From: Pseudomonas neuropathica
GTDB lineage: Bacteria; Pseudomonadota; Gammaproteobacteria; Pseudomonadales; Pseudomonadaceae
Direction of reading: 5' to 3'
Assembly: GCF_015461835.1 (NCBI RefSeq)
Contig: NZ_JACOPX010000009.1
Span: 62,001 to 126,000 of the forward strand
Length of the DNA: 64,000 bases
In this document: positions 9,161-21,413 of the stretch, piece after piece
How positions within the stretch are numbered: the stretch's first letter is position 1
Layout: every line of letters begins with the position of its first letter
Notes under the pieces: model-generated
What the model was told of the DNA's origin: nothing
Databases searched by the model: none
What the model saw: the letters and a program-made list of their open reading frames with translations, nothing else
Program-made: the position numbers and the translations under genes

Positions 9161-9715
9161 ATGCCGCAACAGGGTTTCAGCCTGATCGAACTGCTTATGG
9201 GACTGGCGATTGGCGCAATTGTTCTGCTGCTGGTCAGTCCGGCGTTTGCCGCGCTCACCGAGTCGAACCATCGCCATCAGGCTGCGCAATCGCTGCTCGA
9301 CGGTATTCGCAATGCTCGAACGTTAGCGATCACGCACAATCAAAGCGTGGTCATCCATGGCATCGACGGCGATTGGAGCCGGGGCTGGCGAATCATTCTG
9401 GATATCAGCGGCAAGGGGCCGGAGGACAGCAGCAATCCACTGCTGGTCGAACGCGCGAGCGATCAGCGAATTCCAATTGCCGGTAACTGGTGGGTGAGTC
9501 GTTATATAAGGTTTGGCAGCCTGGGTAAGCCGCTGATGCCCGGACGAATGTTTCAGGCAGGAAAACTACATATCTGCTCGGTAAACGAGCCGATCAGCCA
9601 GCTCCAGGTGGTGCTGGCGGCGACCGGTCGCGTGCGCCTGGCCAGCGAAAAAGCTGAGCAGGCGCTGTGTCAAAAGAACAAAAGCGTCAGATCGAACGCA
9701 CGCGCAGCTCTTTAG
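9161..9715 (+). CDS. fimT: FimT-like pseudopilin (GspH domain)
   Basis: The protein has 184 residues with leader MPQQG and cleavage before [20 protein letters not shown]; the GspH signature follows ([18 protein letters not shown]). The ATG at 9161 follows TGGAGGGAG. The gene diverges from the minor pilin operon, whereas in P. aeruginosa fimT and fimU point the same way, so the cluster is rearranged here. Its end overlaps the end of ispH by 29 bases tail to tail. FimT-family proteins in other species bind DNA during transformation; whether this one does cannot be read from sequence. Confidence 0.85.
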   Translation: MPQQGFSLIELLMGLAIGAIVLLLVSPAFAALTESNHRHQAAQSLLDGIRNARTLAITHNQSVVIHGIDGDWSRGWRIILDISGKGPEDSSNPLLVERASDQRIPIAGNWWVSRYIRFGSLGKPLMPGRMFQAGKLHICSVNEPISQLQVVLAATGRVRLASEKAEQALCQKNKSVRSNARAAL

Positions 9716-10631
9716 GCATCGAGAACGTGATGTTCTCTTCGCGACCGGCCAATTCATCGGCACCGGTCGCACCCCAGGCCTGCAGTTGCTGAATCACGCC
9801 GCGCACCAGTACTTCCGGCGCGGAGGCACCAGCGGTGATGCCGATACGCTCAACGCCATCGAACCAGCTCTTTTGCAGGTCTTCCGCGCCGTCAATCAAG
9901 TAGGCCGGCGTGGCCATGCGCTCGGCGAGTTCACGCAGACGGTTGGAGTTGGAGCTGTTCGGGCTGCCAACTACCAGCACCACGTCGCACTCGTCGGCCA
10001 GTTGCTTGACCGCGTCCTGACGGTTTTGCGTGGCGTAGCAGATGTCATCCTTGCGCGGGCCACCGATGGCCGGGAAACGCGAGCGCAAGGCGTCGATGAC
10101 GCGACTGGTATCGTCCATCGACAGCGTGGTCTGGGTTACGAAAGCCAGTTTATCCGGGTTCTGCACCTGCAGCTCGGCGACGTCATTCTCGTCTTCGACG
10201 AGGTAAATCGCGCCGCCATTGCTGCCGTCGTACTGACCCATGGTGCCTTCGACTTCCGGGTGACCGGCGTGGCCGATCAGGATGCACTCGCGACCGTCGC
10301 GGCTGTATTTCGCCACTTCGATGTGCACCTTGGTCACCAATGGGCAAGTTGCGTCGAACACTTTCAGGCCACGGCCGGCGGCTTCGGTACGCACGGCTTG
10401 GGAAACACCGTGGGCACTGAAGATCACGATGACGTCGTCCGGCACCTGATCCAGCTCTTCGACGAAGATCGCCCCGCGGCTGCGCAGGTCTTCAACGACG
10501 AACTTGTTGTGCACTACTTCGTGACGCACGTAGATCGGCGGCCCGAAGACTTCCAGGGCGCGGTTGACGATTTCGATCGCCCGGTCCACGCCAGCGCAGA
10601 AGCCACGGGGGTTGGCGAGTTTGATTTGCAT
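9687..10631 (-). CDS. ispH: IspH, 4-hydroxy-3-methylbut-2-enyl diphosphate reductase
   Basis: The protein has 314 residues and catalyses the last step of the MEP isoprenoid pathway, giving IPP and DMAPP. All three cysteines that hold the iron-sulfur cluster are visible: PRGFCAGV near the N-terminus, [12 protein letters not shown] near residue 96, and [10 protein letters not shown] near residue 197. The active-site [10 protein letters not shown] stretch is also present. It is the first of the ispH-fkpB-lspA-ileS-ribF minus-strand neighbourhood, but a REP pair separates it from fkpB. Confidence 0.97.
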   Translation of the reverse strand: MQIKLANPRGFCAGVDRAIEIVNRALEVFGPPIYVRHEVVHNKFVVEDLRSRGAIFVEELDQVPDDVIVIFSAHGVSQAVRTEAAGRGLKVFDATCPLVTKVHIEVAKYSRDGRECILIGHAGHPEVEGTMGQYDGSNGGAIYLVEDENDVAELQVQNPDKLAFVTQTTLSMDDTSRVIDALRSRFPAIGGPRKDDICYATQNRQDAVKQLADECDVVLVVGSPNSSNSNRLRELAERMATPAYLIDGAEDLQKSWFDGVERIGITAGASAPEVLVRGVIQQLQAWGATGADELAGREENITFSMPKELRVRSI

Positions 10632-10672
10632 GCTGTGCCTCGTGTCTTGCGCGCGAAAACAGTTAAAAACAC

Positions 10673-10762
10673 TGTGGGAGCGAGCTTGCTCGCGAAGAGG
10701 CCATCACCTGCAACATTACTGTTGGCTGACACACCGTATTCGCGAGCAAGCTCGCTCCCACA
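10673..10762. repeat. REP pair (REPIN), GTGGGAGCGAGC family
   Basis: Inverted copies of TGTGGGAGCGAGCTTGCTCG lie in the gap between ispH and fkpB, with the GTGGGAG ends outermost. A second pair of the same family occurs at 46774-46860 in opposite orientation, and a close variant at 47899-47988. Confidence 0.9.
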
Positions 10763-10781
10763 TTTGACTTCATAGAGTCAG

Positions 10782-11234
10782 TTAGATCGCTTTGACGTTG
10801 ATGATCTCGACGTCAAAGGTCAGCGTCTTGCCCGACAGCGGGTGGTTGAAGTCGATGGTCACTTGCGTGTCGTCGAACTCTTTCACCACACCCGGCAGCT
10901 CAGTATTGGCCGCATCATTGAAGATCACCAGCAAACCCGGTGACAACTCCATATCGACGAACTGCGAACGCGGAATGATCTGTACGTTCTGCGGGTTCGG
11001 CTGGCCGAAAGCGTTTTCCGGCTCGACGGTCAGCGTGCGCTTGTCGCCGGCCTTGAAGCCGAACAGCGCCGCTTCGAAACCCGGCAGCAGGTTGCCGTCG
11101 CCGACCTTGAAGGTCGCCGGGGCTTTGTCGAACGTACTGTCGACGGTGTCGCCGTTCTCCAGGCGCAATGCAAAGTGCAAGGTGACTTCCGTGTTCTGGC
11201 CGATGCGTTGTTCAGCCAATACCTGTTCAGTCAT
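10782..11234 (-). CDS. fkpB: FkpB/SlpA, FKBP-type peptidyl-prolyl isomerase
   Basis: The protein has 150 residues. It has an FKBP fold (VTLHFALRLENGDTVDS, LLPGFEAALFGFKAGDK) interrupted by an insert-in-flap chaperone domain (ENAFGQPNPQNVQIIPRSQF), as in SlpA rather than single-domain FKBPs. It is cytoplasmic, with no signal peptide. Its start overlaps the lspA stop by eight bases; the fkpB-lspA-ileS linkage is conserved in many proteobacteria. Confidence 0.94.
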   Translation of the reverse strand: MTEQVLAEQRIGQNTEVTLHFALRLENGDTVDSTFDKAPATFKVGDGNLLPGFEAALFGFKAGDKRTLTVEPENAFGQPNPQNVQIIPRSQFVDMELSPGLLVIFNDAANTELPGVVKEFDDTQVTIDFNHPLSGKTLTFDVEIINVKAI

Positions 11235-11739
11235 GAACGGCTTCTCCGGTCTTTTTACTTTTGAACATATCCAGTGCCAGCATCACCGCACCAACAGTGA
11301 TGGCGCTGTCGGCGAAGTTGAACGCCGGGAAGTACCAGCGGTTCTGCCAGTGCACCAGAATGAAATCGATCACATGGCCCAAGGCAATGCGGTCATACAG
11401 ATTGCCCAGCGCGCCACCCAGCACCAGCGCCAAAGCGACGGCCAGCCAGGTTTCGTTGCGGCCCAGGCGCTTGAGCCAGACCACCAGCACCGCACTGACC
11501 ACAATCGCGATCAGGGCGAACAACCAGCGCTGCCAGCCGGAGCTGTCAGCCAGGAAGCTGAACGCCGCGCCGGTGTTGTAAGCCAGGGTCCAGCTGAAGT
11601 AATCAGGAATGATCACGATCTGCTGGAACATTTCGAGCTTGCCTTCGAAGTAGAACTTGCTGGCCTGGTCGATGACCAGAACCAGCAAACTCAACCACAG
11701 CCAGCTCAACCGTCCAAAACGGCCAACGGCATTAGGCAT
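11227..11739 (-). CDS. lspA: LspA, lipoprotein signal peptidase II
   Basis: The protein has 170 residues with four hydrophobic membrane segments. The two catalytic aspartates lie in [16 protein letters not shown] and [11 protein letters not shown]. It removes signal peptides from prolipoproteins after diacylglyceryl transfer. The ATG at 11739 ([11 protein letters not shown]) overlaps the ileS stop by eight bases. An upstream start at 11778 would add 13 residues from inside ileS and is less likely. Confidence 0.96.
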   Translation of the reverse strand: MPNAVGRFGRLSWLWLSLLVLVIDQASKFYFEGKLEMFQQIVIIPDYFSWTLAYNTGAAFSFLADSSGWQRWLFALIAIVVSAVLVVWLKRLGRNETWLAVALALVLGGALGNLYDRIALGHVIDFILVHWQNRWYFPAFNFADSAITVGAVMLALDMFKSKKTGEAVHD

Positions 11740-14563
11740 AGTGACGAACCTCGCCAGCGCCGCTGATGTTGTCGACACAACGACCGCAGATTTCCGGATG
11801 CTCCGGGTTCACACCGACGTCTTCACGGCAGTGCCAGCAACGGGCGCACTTCGGGAAGGCCGATTTGACGATCTTCAGCTTCAGGCCGCTGACTTCAGTC
11901 ACTACCGCGTCGGCCGGAGCCTGTACAAACGGTGCAACGCTGGCCGTCGAGGTGATCAATACAAAGCGCAGTTCGTTGCTCAGCTTGGCCAGGTCGGCGC
12001 TCAGGGCGTCTTCGGCGTAGAGCGTCACTTCGGCTTGCAGGTTGCCACCGACAGCTTTCGCTGCACGCTGGATTTCCATTTCTTTGTTGACCGCTACTTT
12101 GACCGCCATCACGCGTTCCCAGTAGTCGCGGCCCAGTTCAACGTCGGCCGGCAGTTCGGTCAGACCTTCGTACCAGGTGTTGAGCATGACCGATTCATTA
12201 CGCTCGCCCGGCAGGTATTCCCACAGTTCGTCGGCGGTGAAGGCGAGGATCGGCGCGATCCAGCGCACCAGCGCTTCGGAGATGTGGAACAGCGCGGTTT
12301 GCGCCGAACGGCGAGCCTTGCTGTTGGCGCCAGTGGTGTACTGACGGTCCTTGATGATGTCGAGGTAGAAACCGCCCAGCTCCTGCACGCAGAAGTTGTG
12401 GATCTTGGAGTAGACGTTCCAGAAACGGTATTCGCCGTAGTGCTCTTGCAGCTCGCGTTGCAGCAGCAAGGTGCGGTCGACCGCCCAACGATCCAGCGCG
12501 AGCATTTCTTCAGCCGGCAGGATATCGGTGGCGGGGTTGAAACCGCTCAGGTTCGAAAGCAGGAAACGCGCGGTGTTACGGATACGACGATAGGCGTCCG
12601 CACTGCGTGTCAGGATCTGATCCGATACCGCGATCTCGCCCGAATAATCTGTCGAAGCGACCCATAGACGCATGATGTCAGCGCCCAATGTGTCGTTGAT
12701 CTTTTTCGGCTCGATCACGTTTTTCAGCGACTTCGACATCTTGCGACCAGACTCGTCAACGGTAAAACCGTGGGTCAGCAGTTCGCGGTACGGCGCGTGG
12801 TTGTCGATGGCGCAACCGGTCAGCAACGACGAGTGGAACCAGCCACGGTGTTGGTCGGAACCTTCCAGGTACAGATCGGCACGCGGGCCGCTCTCGTGGC
12901 CCATCGGGTGCGAGCCGCGCAGGACGTGCCAGTGCGTGGTGCCCGAATCGAACCAGACGTCGAGGGTGTCGCTGATCTTGTCGTACAGCGGCGCTTCGTC
13001 GCCGAGCAACTCGGCAGCGTCCATCTTGAACCAGGCTTCGATGCCTTCGACTTCAACACGCTTGGCGACTTCTTCCATCAATTCGACGGTGCGTGGGTGC
13101 AGCTCGCCGCTTTCCTTGTTGAGGAAGAACGGGATCGGCACGCCCCAGTTGCGCTGACGCGAGATGCACCAGTCCGGACGGTTGGCGATCATCGAGTGCA
13201 GACGCGCCTGGCCCCAGGCCGGAACGAATTTGGTGTCTTCGATGGCTTTGAGCGAGCGCACACGCAGGGTGTCGCCGCTGGTTGGCTCTTTGTCCATGCC
13301 GATGAACCACTGCGCGGTGGCGCGGTAGATCAGCGGAGTCTTGTGGCGCCAGCAATGCATGTAGCTGTGTTCGATGACGGTGGTGTGCATCAGCGCACCG
13401 ACTTCGGTCAGCTTGTCGACGATGGCCGGGTTGGCCTTCCAGATGAACTGGCCGCCGAAGAATTCCAGCGACGGCGCGTACACGCCGTTGCTCTGCACCG
13501 GGTTGAGGATGTCGTCGTTGACCATGCCATATTTCTTGCAAGTCACGAAGTCGTCCACGCCGTAGGCCGGGGCGGAGTGAACCACGCCGGTACCAGCGCC
13601 CAGTTCGACGTAGTCAGCCAGGTACACCGGCGACAGACGGTCATAGAACGGGTGACGGAAGTTGATCAGTTCCAGCTGTTTACCGGTGGTGGTCGCGATG
13701 ACCGAGCCTTCGACGCCATAGCGTGCCAGGCAGGCTTCGACCAGCTCTTCAGCCAGCACCAGCAGCTTGTCGCCGATGTCGACCAACGCGTAGTTGAATT
13801 CCGGGTGAACGTTCAGCGCCTGGTTGGCCGGGATGGTCCACGGGGTGGTGGTCCAGATCACGATCGAGGCAGGTTTGCCCAGCGACGGCAGACCGAACGC
13901 GGCAGCCAGTTTGGCTTCGTCAGCGATCGGGAAGGCGACGTCGATGGTCGAGGACTTTTTGGTCTCGTACTCGACTTCCGCTTCAGCCAGGGCCGAACCG
14001 CAGTCGAAGCACCAGTTCACCGGCTTGAGGCCCTTGAACACGAAACCGCCCTTGACGATTTCAGCGAGGGCGCGGATTTCACCGGCCTCGTTCTTGAAAT
14101 CCATGGTCTTGTACGGGTTGGCCCAATCGCCCAGCACGCCGAGACGGATGAATTCGGACTTCTGCCCTTCGATCTGCTCGGTGGCGTAGGCACGGCACAG
14201 CTCGCGGGTCTTGTCCGCGCCCAGATTCTTGCCGTGAGTCACTTCAACCTTGTGCTCGATCGGCAGGCCGTGGCAGTCCCAACCCGGAACATACGGCGCG
14301 TCGAAGCCCGACAGGGTCTTCGAGCGGATGATCATGTCCTTGAGAATCTTGTTCAGTGCGTGACCGATGTGGATCGTGCCGTTGGCATACGGAGGACCGT
14401 CATGCAGAACGAACTTCGGACGATCCTTGCCAATCTCGCGCAACTTTCCGTACAGGCCAATACTGTCCCAGCGCTGCAGGATCTGCGGTTCGCGCTGTGG
14501 CAGGCCGGCCTTCATTGGGAAGGCGGTGTCCGGAAGGTTTAGCGTGGCTTTATAGTCGGTCAT
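11732..14563 (-). CDS. ileS: Isoleucyl-tRNA synthetase
   Basis: The protein has 943 residues, a normal length for bacterial IleRS. The class I HIGH motif is in [15 protein letters not shown] and the KMSKS motif in [13 protein letters not shown]. The CP1 editing domain lies between them. The C-terminus carries the zinc-binding cysteines CARCWHC and CGRC. It charges tRNA-Ile and hydrolyses mischarged valine. The gene follows ribF by 13 bases and overlaps lspA. Confidence 0.98.
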   Translation of the reverse strand: MTDYKATLNLPDTAFPMKAGLPQREPQILQRWDSIGLYGKLREIGKDRPKFVLHDGPPYANGTIHIGHALNKILKDMIIRSKTLSGFDAPYVPGWDCHGLPIEHKVEVTHGKNLGADKTRELCRAYATEQIEGQKSEFIRLGVLGDWANPYKTMDFKNEAGEIRALAEIVKGGFVFKGLKPVNWCFDCGSALAEAEVEYETKKSSTIDVAFPIADEAKLAAAFGLPSLGKPASIVIWTTTPWTIPANQALNVHPEFNYALVDIGDKLLVLAEELVEACLARYGVEGSVIATTTGKQLELINFRHPFYDRLSPVYLADYVELGAGTGVVHSAPAYGVDDFVTCKKYGMVNDDILNPVQSNGVYAPSLEFFGGQFIWKANPAIVDKLTEVGALMHTTVIEHSYMHCWRHKTPLIYRATAQWFIGMDKEPTSGDTLRVRSLKAIEDTKFVPAWGQARLHSMIANRPDWCISRQRNWGVPIPFFLNKESGELHPRTVELMEEVAKRVEVEGIEAWFKMDAAELLGDEAPLYDKISDTLDVWFDSGTTHWHVLRGSHPMGHESGPRADLYLEGSDQHRGWFHSSLLTGCAIDNHAPYRELLTHGFTVDESGRKMSKSLKNVIEPKKINDTLGADIMRLWVASTDYSGEIAVSDQILTRSADAYRRIRNTARFLLSNLSGFNPATDILPAEEMLALDRWAVDRTLLLQRELQEHYGEYRFWNVYSKIHNFCVQELGGFYLDIIKDRQYTTGANSKARRSAQTALFHISEALVRWIAPILAFTADELWEYLPGERNESVMLNTWYEGLTELPADVELGRDYWERVMAVKVAVNKEMEIQRAAKAVGGNLQAEVTLYAEDALSADLAKLSNELRFVLITSTASVAPFVQAPADAVVTEVSGLKLKIVKSAFPKCARCWHCREDVGVNPEHPEICGRCVDNISGAGEVRHYA

Positions 14564-14576
14564 TTAAGGCTCTTCA

Positions 14577-15515
14577 TTAGCGATGGGCGCTAGGTGCGGC
14601 TAGTGCACGGGCGGTGGCGACATCCGCATTGATCGCCGTTTTCAATGCCTCCAGGGAGGCGAAGCGCTGCTCTTCACGCAGCTTTTGGTGGAAAACCACC
14701 GTCAAACGCCGGTCATACAGATCGCCGGCAAAATCTAGAAGATGGACTTCAAGGTGGGCCTTGCCATCACCTTGTACCGTGGGCCGTACGCCGATATTGG
14801 CGACACCGGGCCAGGTCTTGCCGTCGATATCGACATTCACCAGATACACACCTGTGAACGGCACGCGACGACGTTTGAGTTGAATGTTGGCAGTGGGCGT
14901 ACCCAGTTGCCGGGCCAGTTTCTGGCCGTGCAGCACGCGACCGGCAATGCGGTACGGGCGACCGAGCAAACGTTCGGCCAGGGCAAAATCGGCGGCGGCC
15001 AATGCATTACGCACCTGCGTACTGCTGACGCGAATGCCGTCCAGTTCGACGGTTTGCGCGGCTTCGACGGTAAAACCGTGCATCTGCCCGGCCTGCAGCA
15101 GGAAGTCGAAATCGCCGAGGCGGTCGCAACCGAAGCGGAAGTCGTCACCGACCTCCAGATGCTGAACGCCGAGACCATCAACGAGGATGGTGTCGACGAA
15201 CTCGCTGGCGCTGAGCTTGCTCAGACGCTGGTTGAAGGCCAGGCACAACACCCGGTCGACGCCTTCGGCAGCCAGCAATTGCAGCTTGTCGCGCAAGCGG
15301 GCCAGACGCGCCGGCGCGGTTTCGGGGGCAAAGAATTCCCGTGGCTGCGGCTCGAAAATCACCACGCAGCTGGGTACGCCCAACTCGAGCGCACGCTCAC
15401 GCAGTCGGGCCAGGATAGCCTGGTGACCACGGTGAACACCGTCAAAGTTGCCAATAGTGGCGACGCAGCCCCGATGCTGGGGGCGCAAGTTGTGGAGGCC
15501 TCGAACCAGCTGCAT
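14577..15515 (-). CDS. ribF: RibF, bifunctional riboflavin kinase / FAD synthetase
   Basis: The protein has 312 residues. The N-terminal FAD synthetase domain has the nucleotidyl transferase motif ATIGNFDGVHRGHQ. The C-terminal riboflavin kinase domain has RPYRIAGRVLHGQKLARQLG, the PTANI motif and YDRRLTVVFHQKLR. It makes FMN and FAD from riboflavin. The start at MQLVRGLHNL (15515) gives the family-standard N-terminus; a 25-codon upstream extension is not family-like. Confidence 0.96.
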   Translation of the reverse strand: MQLVRGLHNLRPQHRGCVATIGNFDGVHRGHQAILARLRERALELGVPSCVVIFEPQPREFFAPETAPARLARLRDKLQLLAAEGVDRVLCLAFNQRLSKLSASEFVDTILVDGLGVQHLEVGDDFRFGCDRLGDFDFLLQAGQMHGFTVEAAQTVELDGIRVSSTQVRNALAAADFALAERLLGRPYRIAGRVLHGQKLARQLGTPTANIQLKRRRVPFTGVYLVNVDIDGKTWPGVANIGVRPTVQGDGKAHLEVHLLDFAGDLYDRRLTVVFHQKLREEQRFASLEALKTAINADVATARALAAPSAHR

Positions 15516-15644
15516 AACGCGCTTCTTGCTCATAAAGTGGTCGATTATAACCACACCCGACGGTCGACGACAGGCAACACCGTAACGCAAAGTGAACGAG
15601 CCGACAAAACTGCCGGCCCGCGCCTGTTTATAAAGGGTAAAACC

Positions 15645-17183
15645 TCAGCTCAAGGCCTTGCGATTGAAGTCGCGCAGACGGAAACCAAGCAGCAGCAACA
15701 TACCGAAATAGGCGACCACGCCCGCCGCAACCAATGCGCCCAGACGCAGGAAGCGTTCAAGCATGTGCCCCTGATCCCACGCCGGCATGAAATGCATGCC
15801 AACCAGCAACACCGCCGACATCACCGCCACCGCGACCACAAGCTTGAAGGCGAACTTGGCCCAACCCGGTTGCGGCTGATACATCTGCTGCTTGCGCAGT
15901 TGATAGAACAGCAACCCGGCATTCAGGCAGGCACCGGCGCTGATCGCCAAGGCCAGACCGGCGTGAGCCAGAGGACCAATCAGCACCAGGTTGAACAACT
16001 GAGTGACGACCAGCGTGAAGATTGCGATTTTTACCGGAGTACGGATGTTCTGTTGCGCATAAAAGCCCGGCGCCAACACTTTGATCACGATAATCCCGAG
16101 CAGACCGACAGAATAAGCAATCAGCGCACGCTGAGTCATTTCAGCGTCAAAACCACTGAACTGACCGTACTGGAACAGCGAAACGGTCAGCGGCTCAGCG
16201 AGAATCCCCAGCGCCAGTGAGCAAGGCAGCACCAACACGAAACACAGGCGCAGACCCCAATCGAGAATCCGCGAATATTCGTGGCGATCCTTGCTCGCGT
16301 AGGTTTTTGCCAGCGTCGGCAGCAAAATTGTCCCCAATGCCACGCCAAGCACACCGGATGGCAATTCCATCAAGCGGTCGGCGTAATACATCCACGACAC
16401 CGAACCCGCGACCAGAAATGAGGCGAAGATCGTGTTGATGATCAGCGAAATCTGGCTGACCGAGACGCCGAGAATCGCCGGCAACATCTGCTTCATCACC
16501 CGCCAGACACCGGTATCACGCAGATTCAGGCGCGGCAGCACCAGCATGCCGATCTTTTTCAGGTGCGGGAGCTGATAGAGCAGTTGCGCCAGGCCGCCGA
16601 CCAATACCGCCCAACCGAGCGCCATCACCGGCGGATCGAAGTACGGCGTCAGGAACAGCGAAAACACGATCATGCTGACGTTGAGCAGGGTCGGCACGAA
16701 CGCCGGCACCGAGAAACGGTTCCAGGTATTGAGAATCGCGCCCGCCAGCGAGGACAGGGAGATCAGCAATATATAAGGGAAGGTCACCCGCAACAGATCA
16801 GAAGTGAGCTGGAATTTTTCCGGTGTGTCGGTAAAACCCGGAGCCGTGGCCCAGATCACCCACGGCGCGGCGATCATGCCCAGCACAGTGACGACCGCCA
16901 GCACCAACGTCAGCAAGCCCGATACGTAAGCAATGAACGTACGCGTCGCTTCTTCGCCCTGCTGGCTTTTGTATTCGGCCAGAATCGGCACGAATGCCTG
17001 CGAGAAAGCCCCCTCGGCGAAGATCCGTCGCAACAGATTGGGCAATTTGAAGGCAATAAAGAAGGCATCCGTCGCCATCCCGGCGCCGAATGTACGGGCA
17101 ATCAGCGTGTCACGAACAAAGCCCAGAATCCGGGAAAGCATCGTGATAGAGCTGACGGCGGCCAACGATTTGAGCAGATTCAT
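15645..17183 (-). CDS. murJ: MurJ, lipid II flippase
   Basis: The protein has 512 residues and about 14 hydrophobic segments. Its N-terminus ([20 protein letters not shown], then [10 protein letters not shown]) is the typical MviN/MurJ opening. MurJ moves lipid II across the inner membrane for peptidoglycan synthesis. It lies 129 bases upstream of ribF on the same strand and is divergent from rpsT. Confidence 0.96.
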   Translation of the reverse strand: MNLLKSLAAVSSITMLSRILGFVRDTLIARTFGAGMATDAFFIAFKLPNLLRRIFAEGAFSQAFVPILAEYKSQQGEEATRTFIAYVSGLLTLVLAVVTVLGMIAAPWVIWATAPGFTDTPEKFQLTSDLLRVTFPYILLISLSSLAGAILNTWNRFSVPAFVPTLLNVSMIVFSLFLTPYFDPPVMALGWAVLVGGLAQLLYQLPHLKKIGMLVLPRLNLRDTGVWRVMKQMLPAILGVSVSQISLIINTIFASFLVAGSVSWMYYADRLMELPSGVLGVALGTILLPTLAKTYASKDRHEYSRILDWGLRLCFVLVLPCSLALGILAEPLTVSLFQYGQFSGFDAEMTQRALIAYSVGLLGIIVIKVLAPGFYAQQNIRTPVKIAIFTLVVTQLFNLVLIGPLAHAGLALAISAGACLNAGLLFYQLRKQQMYQPQPGWAKFAFKLVVAVAVMSAVLLVGMHFMPAWDQGHMLERFLRLGALVAAGVVAYFGMLLLLGFRLRDFNRKALS

Positions 17184-17353
17184 TGAGGGAATTTGTGCCT
17201 GTCGATAAACAGCAGGCGAACAAAGCGCCTACTTGTGCGATACTCCGCGCCGCAGCAGCACAGAGCCAAAGCTCGCGAGTTTACAGGTCAAGCGCCGGAA
17301 ATAAATATCCCGCCTCTTTATACCTACCACTTAGCGGAACGTTTCAAGTGCCC

Positions 17354-17382
17354 TTGACAAGACTTCAACTCATCGGCATGAT
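17354..17382 (+). promoter_or_regulatory. Sigma-70-type promoter of rpsT
   Basis: A consensus -35 TTGACA (17354-17359) is followed after 17 bases by CATGAT (17377-17382). Transcription would start near 17389, leaving a leader of about 45 bases before the rpsT GTG. This is a sequence match only. Confidence 0.6.
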
Positions 17383-17435
17383 TCGCGGCCTATTTTGTTT
17401 GCTATTTCCTAAAAAGTCTTTCGAGGAGCTCGACG

Positions 17436-17708
17436 GTGGCCAACTCACCTTCCGCCAAAAAACGTGCAAAACAGGCTGAGAAGCGTCGCAGCCACAACGC
17501 CAGCCTGCGTTCCATGGTTCGCACCTACATCAAGAATGTAGTTAAAGCCATCGACGCAAAAGACGCTGAAAAAGCTCAAGCTGCATACGTTCTGGCTGTG
17601 CCAGTTATCGACCGTATGGCCGATAAAGGCATCATCCACAAGAACAAGGCTGCTCGCCATAAGAGCCGCCTGAATGGCCACGTCAAAGCACTGAAAGAAG
17701 CTGCTTAA
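17436..17708 (+). CDS. rpsT: 30S ribosomal protein S20
   Basis: The protein has 90 residues, rich in Lys, Arg and Ala, with the S20 signature ([13 protein letters not shown] and [17 protein letters not shown]). It starts with GTG, preceded by GAGGAG. Non-ATG starts are common for rpsT, where weak initiation is tied to autoregulation in enterobacteria. It is monocistronic, with a strong terminator 16 bases after the stop. Confidence 0.98.
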   Translation: MANSPSAKKRAKQAEKRRSHNASLRSMVRTYIKNVVKAIDAKDAEKAQAAYVLAVPVIDRMADKGIIHKNKAARHKSRLNGHVKALKEAA

Positions 17709-17723
17709 TCCGACGTAGTCATT

Positions 17724-17754
17724 AAAAAACCGACCTTAGGGTCGGTTTTTTATT
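17724..17754 (+). terminator. Rho-independent terminator of rpsT
   Basis: A hairpin AAAACCGACC-ttag-GGTCGGTTTT continues into a T run. The A run on the left also allows some termination from the opposite side. Confidence 0.92.
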
Positions 17755-17786
17755 GCCTGCGATTTAGTAAACCCAGCGCAAAAAAA

Positions 17787-17873
17787 TGTAGGAGTGAGCC
17801 TGCTCGCGATGACGGTTAGTCAGATGTACATTTGCTGACTAACACAGCTATCGCGAGCAGGCTCGCTCCTACA
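17787..17873. repeat. REP pair (REPIN), GTAGGAGTGAGC family
   Basis: Inverted copies of TGTAGGAGTGAGCCTGCTCG flank a short spacer, between the convergent rpsT and creA. The right half has one base change (GCTCGCTCC). Confidence 0.9.
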
Positions 17874-17887
17874 TTGGTTTTGCGGTG

Positions 17888-18355
17888 TTATTGCTGGACG
17901 GGCACCCACGGCAGGATCGGGATCGCGGTCACGGCATTCTGCGGACTGCCTTCGATCAAGCGATCGCTGTAGACCAGATACACCAGCGTATTGCGCTTCT
18001 TGTCCAGGAATCGCACCACCTGCATGGTCTTGAATACCAGCGAAGTACGCTCCTTGAACACCTCATCGCCATCCTTCAGATCACCCTTGAACTTGATCGG
18101 GCCGACCTGACGGCAAGCGATCGACGCTTCTGCGCGATCTTCAGCCAGACCCAGACCACCCTTCACACCGCCCGTCTTGGCGCGCGACAGGTAGCAGGTC
18201 ACCCCCTCAACTTTCGGATCATCGAAAGCCTCGACCACAATGCGATCGTTCGGACCGACAAACTTGAACACCGTCGACACCCGACCGATTTCCTCGGCCG
18301 AGGCCAGCAACGGCATCGCCATCAGCAAGCCCAACAATCCTTTCGCTAAACGCAT
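17888..18355 (-). CDS. creA: CreA family periplasmic protein
   Basis: The protein has 155 residues with a signal peptide ([14 protein letters not shown]) and the CreA family core ([39 protein letters not shown]). The biochemical role of CreA is unknown. The gene lies ten bases after proB on the same strand and is probably co-transcribed with it. Confidence 0.92.
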   Translation of the reverse strand: MRLAKGLLGLLMAMPLLASAEEIGRVSTVFKFVGPNDRIVVEAFDDPKVEGVTCYLSRAKTGGVKGGLGLAEDRAEASIACRQVGPIKFKGDLKDGDEVFKERTSLVFKTMQVVRFLDKKRNTLVYLVYSDRLIEGSPQNAVTAIPILPWVPVQQ

Positions 18356-18365
18356 CGAATTTTCC

Positions 18366-19484
18366 TTAGACCAGAATCAGGTTGTCACGGTGAACCAGTT
18401 CGGGCTCCGCCATGTAACCAAGCAAACCGACAATCGCATCCGACGACTGACCGATGATTTTTTGTGCTTCCAGCGCACTGTAGTTGGCCAGGCCACGAGC
18501 AATCTCACGACCATCGGGCGCCACACAGACGACCATCTCGCCGCGACGGAAACTGCCCTGCACCAACTTCACACCTACCGGCAGCAAACTTTTATTGCCC
18601 TTGGACAACGCCGACACCGCCCCCTCGTCCAACACCAAGGTCCCGCGAGTCTGCAAATGCCCGGCCAGCCATTGCTTGCGCGCCGCGAGCATGCCGCGCT
18701 CAGGCGACAGCAACGTGCCGATGCGCTCACCCGCTTTCAGGCGATCAAGCACGCGCTCAAGACGCCCGCCAACGATAATAGTGTGCGCACCGGAACGTGC
18801 AGCCAGTCGCGCAGCACGCAACTTGGTCTGCATACCGCCACGCCCCAGCGCACCGCCCGTACCACCCGCTACCGCATCGAGACTCGGATCATCGGCGCGC
18901 GCTTCGTAAATCAGCCGGGCCTCGGGATTGTTGCGCGGATCGGCGTCAAACATGCCATCGCGGTCGGTCAGGATCACCAGCAGATCCGCCTCGACCAGGT
19001 TAGCCACCAGCGCCGCCAGGGTGTCGTTGTCGCCAAAGCGGATCTCATCGGTAACCACGGTGTCGTTTTCGTTGATGACCGGGATGACTTTCAGCTCGAC
19101 CAATGCGCGCAGGGTGCTGCGGGCGTTCAGGTAACGCTTGCGATCGGACAGGTCGTCATGCGTCAGGAGAATCTGTGCAGTGTGCCGGCCATGTTCGGCA
19201 AAGCTCGACTCCCACGCCTGCACCAGACCCATCTGACCAATCGCAGCGGCTGCCTGGAGCTCGTGCATCGCACTGGGTCGTGCGGTCCAGCCCAAACGGC
19301 TCATGCCGGCCGCTACCGCCCCGGAGGACACCAGCACCAACTCGACGCCAGCCTCATGCAAGGCCACCATCTGCTCCACCCAGACACTCATTGCCGCGCG
19401 ATCCAGCCCTTTGCCATCAGCTGTCAGCAAAGCGCTGCCGATCTTCACGACCCAACGCTGCGCACCTGTCACCTTGCTCCGCAT
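18366..19484 (-). CDS. proB: Glutamate 5-kinase
   Basis: The protein has 372 residues: an amino acid kinase domain ([51 protein letters not shown]) and a C-terminal PUA domain. It carries out the first step of proline synthesis. The start at the ATG giving [11 protein letters not shown] matches the usual length; another ATG three codons upstream is possible. A tail-to-head obgE-proB order is standard in pseudomonads. Confidence 0.96.
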   Translation of the reverse strand: MRSKVTGAQRWVVKIGSALLTADGKGLDRAAMSVWVEQMVALHEAGVELVLVSSGAVAAGMSRLGWTARPSAMHELQAAAAIGQMGLVQAWESSFAEHGRHTAQILLTHDDLSDRKRYLNARSTLRALVELKVIPVINENDTVVTDEIRFGDNDTLAALVANLVEADLLVILTDRDGMFDADPRNNPEARLIYEARADDPSLDAVAGGTGGALGRGGMQTKLRAARLAARSGAHTIIVGGRLERVLDRLKAGERIGTLLSPERGMLAARKQWLAGHLQTRGTLVLDEGAVSALSKGNKSLLPVGVKLVQGSFRRGEMVVCVAPDGREIARGLANYSALEAQKIIGQSSDAIVGLLGYMAEPELVHRDNLILV

Positions 19485-19663
19485 CATCTTCAACCTTAGC
19501 TTGAGGGCTACGCGACCCAGCGCCGCCCATGACGTTATTTGTGACTTGCGATTTCCAGATACTAAAACGCCGCTCGATTGAGCGGCGCCTTAGAAAAACG
19601 GCTTGCAGCGATGATAACACCGCCCCGAGATGAAGACTCAGCACACACCAGCGATCTTCTGGA

Positions 19664-19696
19664 GATCAAAAGATCGCAGCCTGCGGCAGCTCCTAC
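19664..19696. repeat. Single copy of GATCAAAAGATCGCAGCC repeat
   Basis: One unpaired copy of the element seen as a perfect inverted pair at 43674-43757 lies just beyond the obgE stop. Another single copy is at 27664-27696. Confidence 0.75.
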
Positions 19697-19704
19697 CCAA
19701 CGAA

Positions 19705-20967
<1,263 letters not shown>

Positions 20968-20980
20968 TCAAGACATAAGA

Positions 20981-21061
20981 CTCTTGCAAAAATGAGCGCA
21001 GCGACCCCAAAACACGACATGTATCGCACGCCGACAGCCCATACAAACAGTTTTGCAAGAG
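20981..21061. repeat. Inverted repeat between obgE and rpmA
   Basis: CTCTTGCAAAA at 20981-20991 is mirrored exactly by TTTTGCAAGAG at 21051-21061, 59 bases apart. It lies just after the rpmA terminator. Its function is unknown. Confidence 0.7.
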
Positions 21062-21078
21062 ACTCACCCCACAAACGA

Positions 21079-21106
21079 AAAAGCCCCGTCGCGAGACAGG
21101 GCTTTT
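21079..21106 (-). terminator. Terminator of rplU-rpmA
   Basis: A hairpin of AAAAGCCC and GGGCTTTT flanks GTCGCGAGAC. On the minus strand it ends in CTTTTTCGTTT, 15 bases after the rpmA stop. Confidence 0.8.
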
Positions 21107-21121
21107 CCAGCGATCGCGCAA

Positions 21122-21379
21122 TTAAGCTGCGACAACGCTCACGTAACGGCGGTTGAACGCGCCTTTTACTTCAAACTTGATCACGCCTTCGATTTTCGCG
21201 AAGAGGGTGTGATCCTTACCCATGCCAACGCCGTAGCCAGCGTGGAATTGGGTGCCGCGCTGACGCACGATGATGTTGCCCGGAATGATTTTCTGGCCGC
21301 CATACATCTTAACGCCAAGGCGTTTGGCTTCTGAGTCGCGACCGTTACGGGTACTACCACCAGCTTTTTTGTGTGCCAT
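21122..21379 (-). CDS. rpmA: 50S ribosomal protein L27
   Basis: The protein has 85 residues with the L27 N-terminus [16 protein letters not shown] and the core [20 protein letters not shown]. There is no N-terminal processing extension of the Firmicutes type. It follows rplU by 34 bases. Confidence 0.98.
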   Translation of the reverse strand: MAHKKAGGSTRNGRDSEAKRLGVKMYGGQKIIPGNIIVRQRGTQFHAGYGVGMGKDHTLFAKIEGVIKFEVKGAFNRRYVSVVAA

Positions 21380-21413
21380 GAGTCAATTCTCCTAGTGAGG
21401 AATTAGGCTGAAA

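Noticed and set aside
12770..14542. A long open frame antisense to ileS
   Set aside because: ileS carries all synthetase motifs; this frame has repetitive V/D/R/Q shadow composition.
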